A DNA stretch of 33,956 bases from an uncultured Collinsella sp. GTDB lineage: Bacteria; Actinomycetota; Coriobacteriia; Coriobacteriales; Coriobacteriaceae. Of the stretch, positions 32,820 to 33,956 are shown piece by piece; position 1 is the first letter of the stretch; every line of letters begins with the position of its first letter. The position numbers and the translations under genes were made by a program. Location of the stretch: the NCBI GenBank assembly GCA_905194675.1, contig CAJJTG010000024.1, positions 1 to 33,956 on the forward strand, written 5' to 3'. The notes below the pieces were generated by a model that did not search any database, had not been told where the DNA came from, and saw only the letters and a program-made list of their open reading frames with translations.

Positions 32820-33707
32820 CTACGAGCGGGATTCAGAGACCGGTTCCCATACAATAAACGCCCAGCGAACCTTACGGATATGGTCGAGCATATAGCGCCC
32901 CTGCGGCACGCCCTTGGAGCCCGGCTCGCCGGCATGGGGGTTTTCGATCATGTGCTGAGCGATATAGTCGCGCAGGCGGTCGATCTTATCCTCGTTGCCA
33001 TGCTCGAGCATACGGGAAAAATCCGCCACGCCTGCCTCAAGGCTATCGAAGGTATCGCGACGAGGCGATTCAAAGTATGTAACCTGCGGCAGGGCACCCA
33101 TCTGAATGAGGATGTTGAAGGCGTACACAAAGCCATTGCTGCAGGTAACCGAGGCGCCGATAGCGTTCATCAAGTGCAGGTCATAGCGCGGGCTGGAGTT
33201 GGCGACCATCGTGACAGCACAACGCCGACGAGCCGTACGGTCGAGCTTGGCAAGCGCACCTTTTAGATTGGTCGTCGTAACCGACCGACTGGCAAAGGCA
33301 ACATCCACCGCTTTCGCGACCAGTCCAACCAAATCCCAATCATCATCCCAAGCAAGCTCAAGCGGTGTAATGCGATTCTCGAGCCCATAGTACTCAATGC
33401 CAGCATCAAGCGTGCCCAACATGGCAGGGGAAAAGTCAGCAGCAATCACAGGATGTCCGTCTTGCGCAAGCGGAATAGCAATCGACCCAGCCCCACACCC
33501 CATATCCAGCACCGACTCACCAGGCTTTAACGCCAACAGCTTCATAAAGTCCCGGGCATACGGGGCAGTCTCAAGCGGCCGAAAATGCCGAGCCCTTTTA
33601 TCCCACTCAAAAGAATCATCAGCCCGCCGCCGACCAGCCTGCAGGCGCATCCATTCGCCATTCCAATCCGCAGCAAGCAGCTCAGATTGAATTACACCAT
33701 CAGCCAC
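32820..33707 (-). CDS. SAM-dependent methyltransferase (class I)
   Basis: This 295-aa enzyme has the class I methyltransferase fold. Motif I is VLDMGCGAGSIAIPLA (66-81), and the acidic ribose-binding residue Asp91 ends the second strand in VIAADFS. The N-terminal 60 residues (WNGEWMRLQAGRRRADDSFEWDKRARHF) form a lid that I have seen in putative small-molecule methyltransferases. The substrate cannot be assigned. I chose the GTG at 33707 because GAGGGGG stands seven bases before it; the next ATG is 19 codons in. A terminator-like hairpin lies just upstream on the same strand, so expression may be attenuated or the hairpin may end an upstream transcript. Confidence 0.88.
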   Translation of the reverse strand: MADGVIQSELLAADWNGEWMRLQAGRRRADDSFEWDKRARHFRPLETAPYARDFMKLLALKPGESVLDMGCGAGSIAIPLAQDGHPVIAADFSPAMLGTLDAGIEYYGLENRITPLELAWDDDWDLVGLVAKAVDVAFASRSVTTTNLKGALAKLDRTARRRCAVTMVANSSPRYDLHLMNAIGASVTCSNGFVYAFNILIQMGALPQVTYFESPRRDTFDSLEAGVADFSRMLEHGNEDKIDRLRDYIAQHMIENPHAGEPGSKGVPQGRYMLDHIRKVRWAFIVWEPVSESRS

Positions 33708-33726
33708 GGGCCATCCCCCTCACAAC

Positions 33727-33758
33727 AAAAAAGCGGCTCCTCCCAAAAGAAGAGCCGC
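33727..33758 (-). terminator. Minus-strand hairpin and T-run upstream of the methyltransferase
   Basis: On the minus strand GCGGCTC and GAGCCGC form a 7-bp stem followed by six T, 20 bases before the GTG start. It could be a terminator of an upstream transcript or an attenuator. Confidence 0.75.
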
Positions 33759-33873
33759 AACAAGCATATATCAGAAAAAGAACCGTTCCAACGCCAAACC
33801 GCCATACCAGCAAAGTAGGGCAGAAGCGAAGCGACTGCCAAAGGGATAGAACCCAACTGAGGTCCCGTTGTGC

Positions 33874-33950
33874 GGGAGCCCCGGGGAGGGCAAATATATA
33901 AGGTCGATCGCGAGTTCCGCACGAGCCGGAGAGCACTTAATGTGCTCTCC
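33874..33950 (+). repeat. Relative of the gatB inverted-repeat element, with terminator-like hairpin
   Basis: GGGAGCCCCGG (33874-33884), GAGTTCCGCACG (33912-33923) and a perfect hairpin GGAGAGCAC-TTAAT-GTGCTCTCC (33928-33950) occur in the same order as on the minus strand of 13978-14041. The window ends six bases later, so a T-run or second arm would lie outside. No gene is visible between 33759 and the window end. Confidence 0.65.
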
Positions 33951-33956
33951 GTGCGA

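Noticed and set aside
33692..33936. Two overlapping minus-strand frames at the right edge
   Set aside because: Both run through the terminator-like hairpin at 33727-33758 and the repeat element, with no ribosome site or recognisable domain.

Overview
The window looks like chromosome from a high-GC gut actinomycete of the class Coriobacteriia, most likely Collinsella or a close relative. The grounds are a strongly G/C-biased third codon position, Gram-positive sortase-dependent pili, a GatCAB amidotransferase operon, and several families of short dispersed palindromes. The genus is an inference from gene content and style; no database was searched.

Layout, left to right. (1) Positions 1-1124 hold a HAD phosphatase flanked by dispersed palindromes. 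(2) Positions 1140-10076 hold a sortase pilus locus. An unusually AT-rich upstream region is followed by a 1149-aa surface adhesin (LPLSG), a first shaft-type pilin (MPSTG), the 5' stub of a lost or phase-variable gene carrying a C9 tract, a second shaft-type pilin (LPLTG), a strong terminator, a structured 400-bp gap and a class C sortase. (3) Positions 10090-10257 hold more palindromes and a 21-bp tandem repeat. (4) gatC-gatA-gatB lie at 10401-13902 with one-base start/stop overlaps, and GatB carries a large insertion. (5) A 141-bp nested inverted repeat and terminators follow at 13907-14162. (6) An AraC-type regulator diverges from a two-gene ABC transporter (14201-18904) that resembles siderophore/metallophore importers built on an exporter fold. 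(7) A DUF6110-like small protein precedes a P1B-like metal ATPase (19100-21439). (8) A RelB/DinJ-like antitoxin and PIN toxin pair lies at 21579-22444 with a clear promoter and operator. (9) A protein of unknown function is followed by tmRNA (ssrA, 23177-23540) and repeated fragments of its T-arm. (10) Next are a patatin-like lipase, rplM-rpsI, glmM, a stand-alone PTS EIIA of the glucose type, and nagB with a 200-nt leader. (11) A 999-aa P-loop/BTAD regulator is followed by minus-strand yhbY and a methyltransferase.

Functional themes are surface attachment (the pilins and sortase), metal handling (the ABC pair with its AraC regulator, and the P-type ATPase), translation and its quality control (GatCAB, L13/S9, YhbY, tmRNA), and amino-sugar metabolism (GlmM, NagB, EIIA).

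The points most worth a second look are the truncated start with a C9 tract between the two shaft pilins, the mosaic base composition of the first pilin, the GatB insertion, the nested inverted repeat after gatB and its relative at the right edge, the RelB-PIN pairing, and the T-arm fragments beside tmRNA. I found no CRISPR array, transposase, phage gene or tRNA gene.
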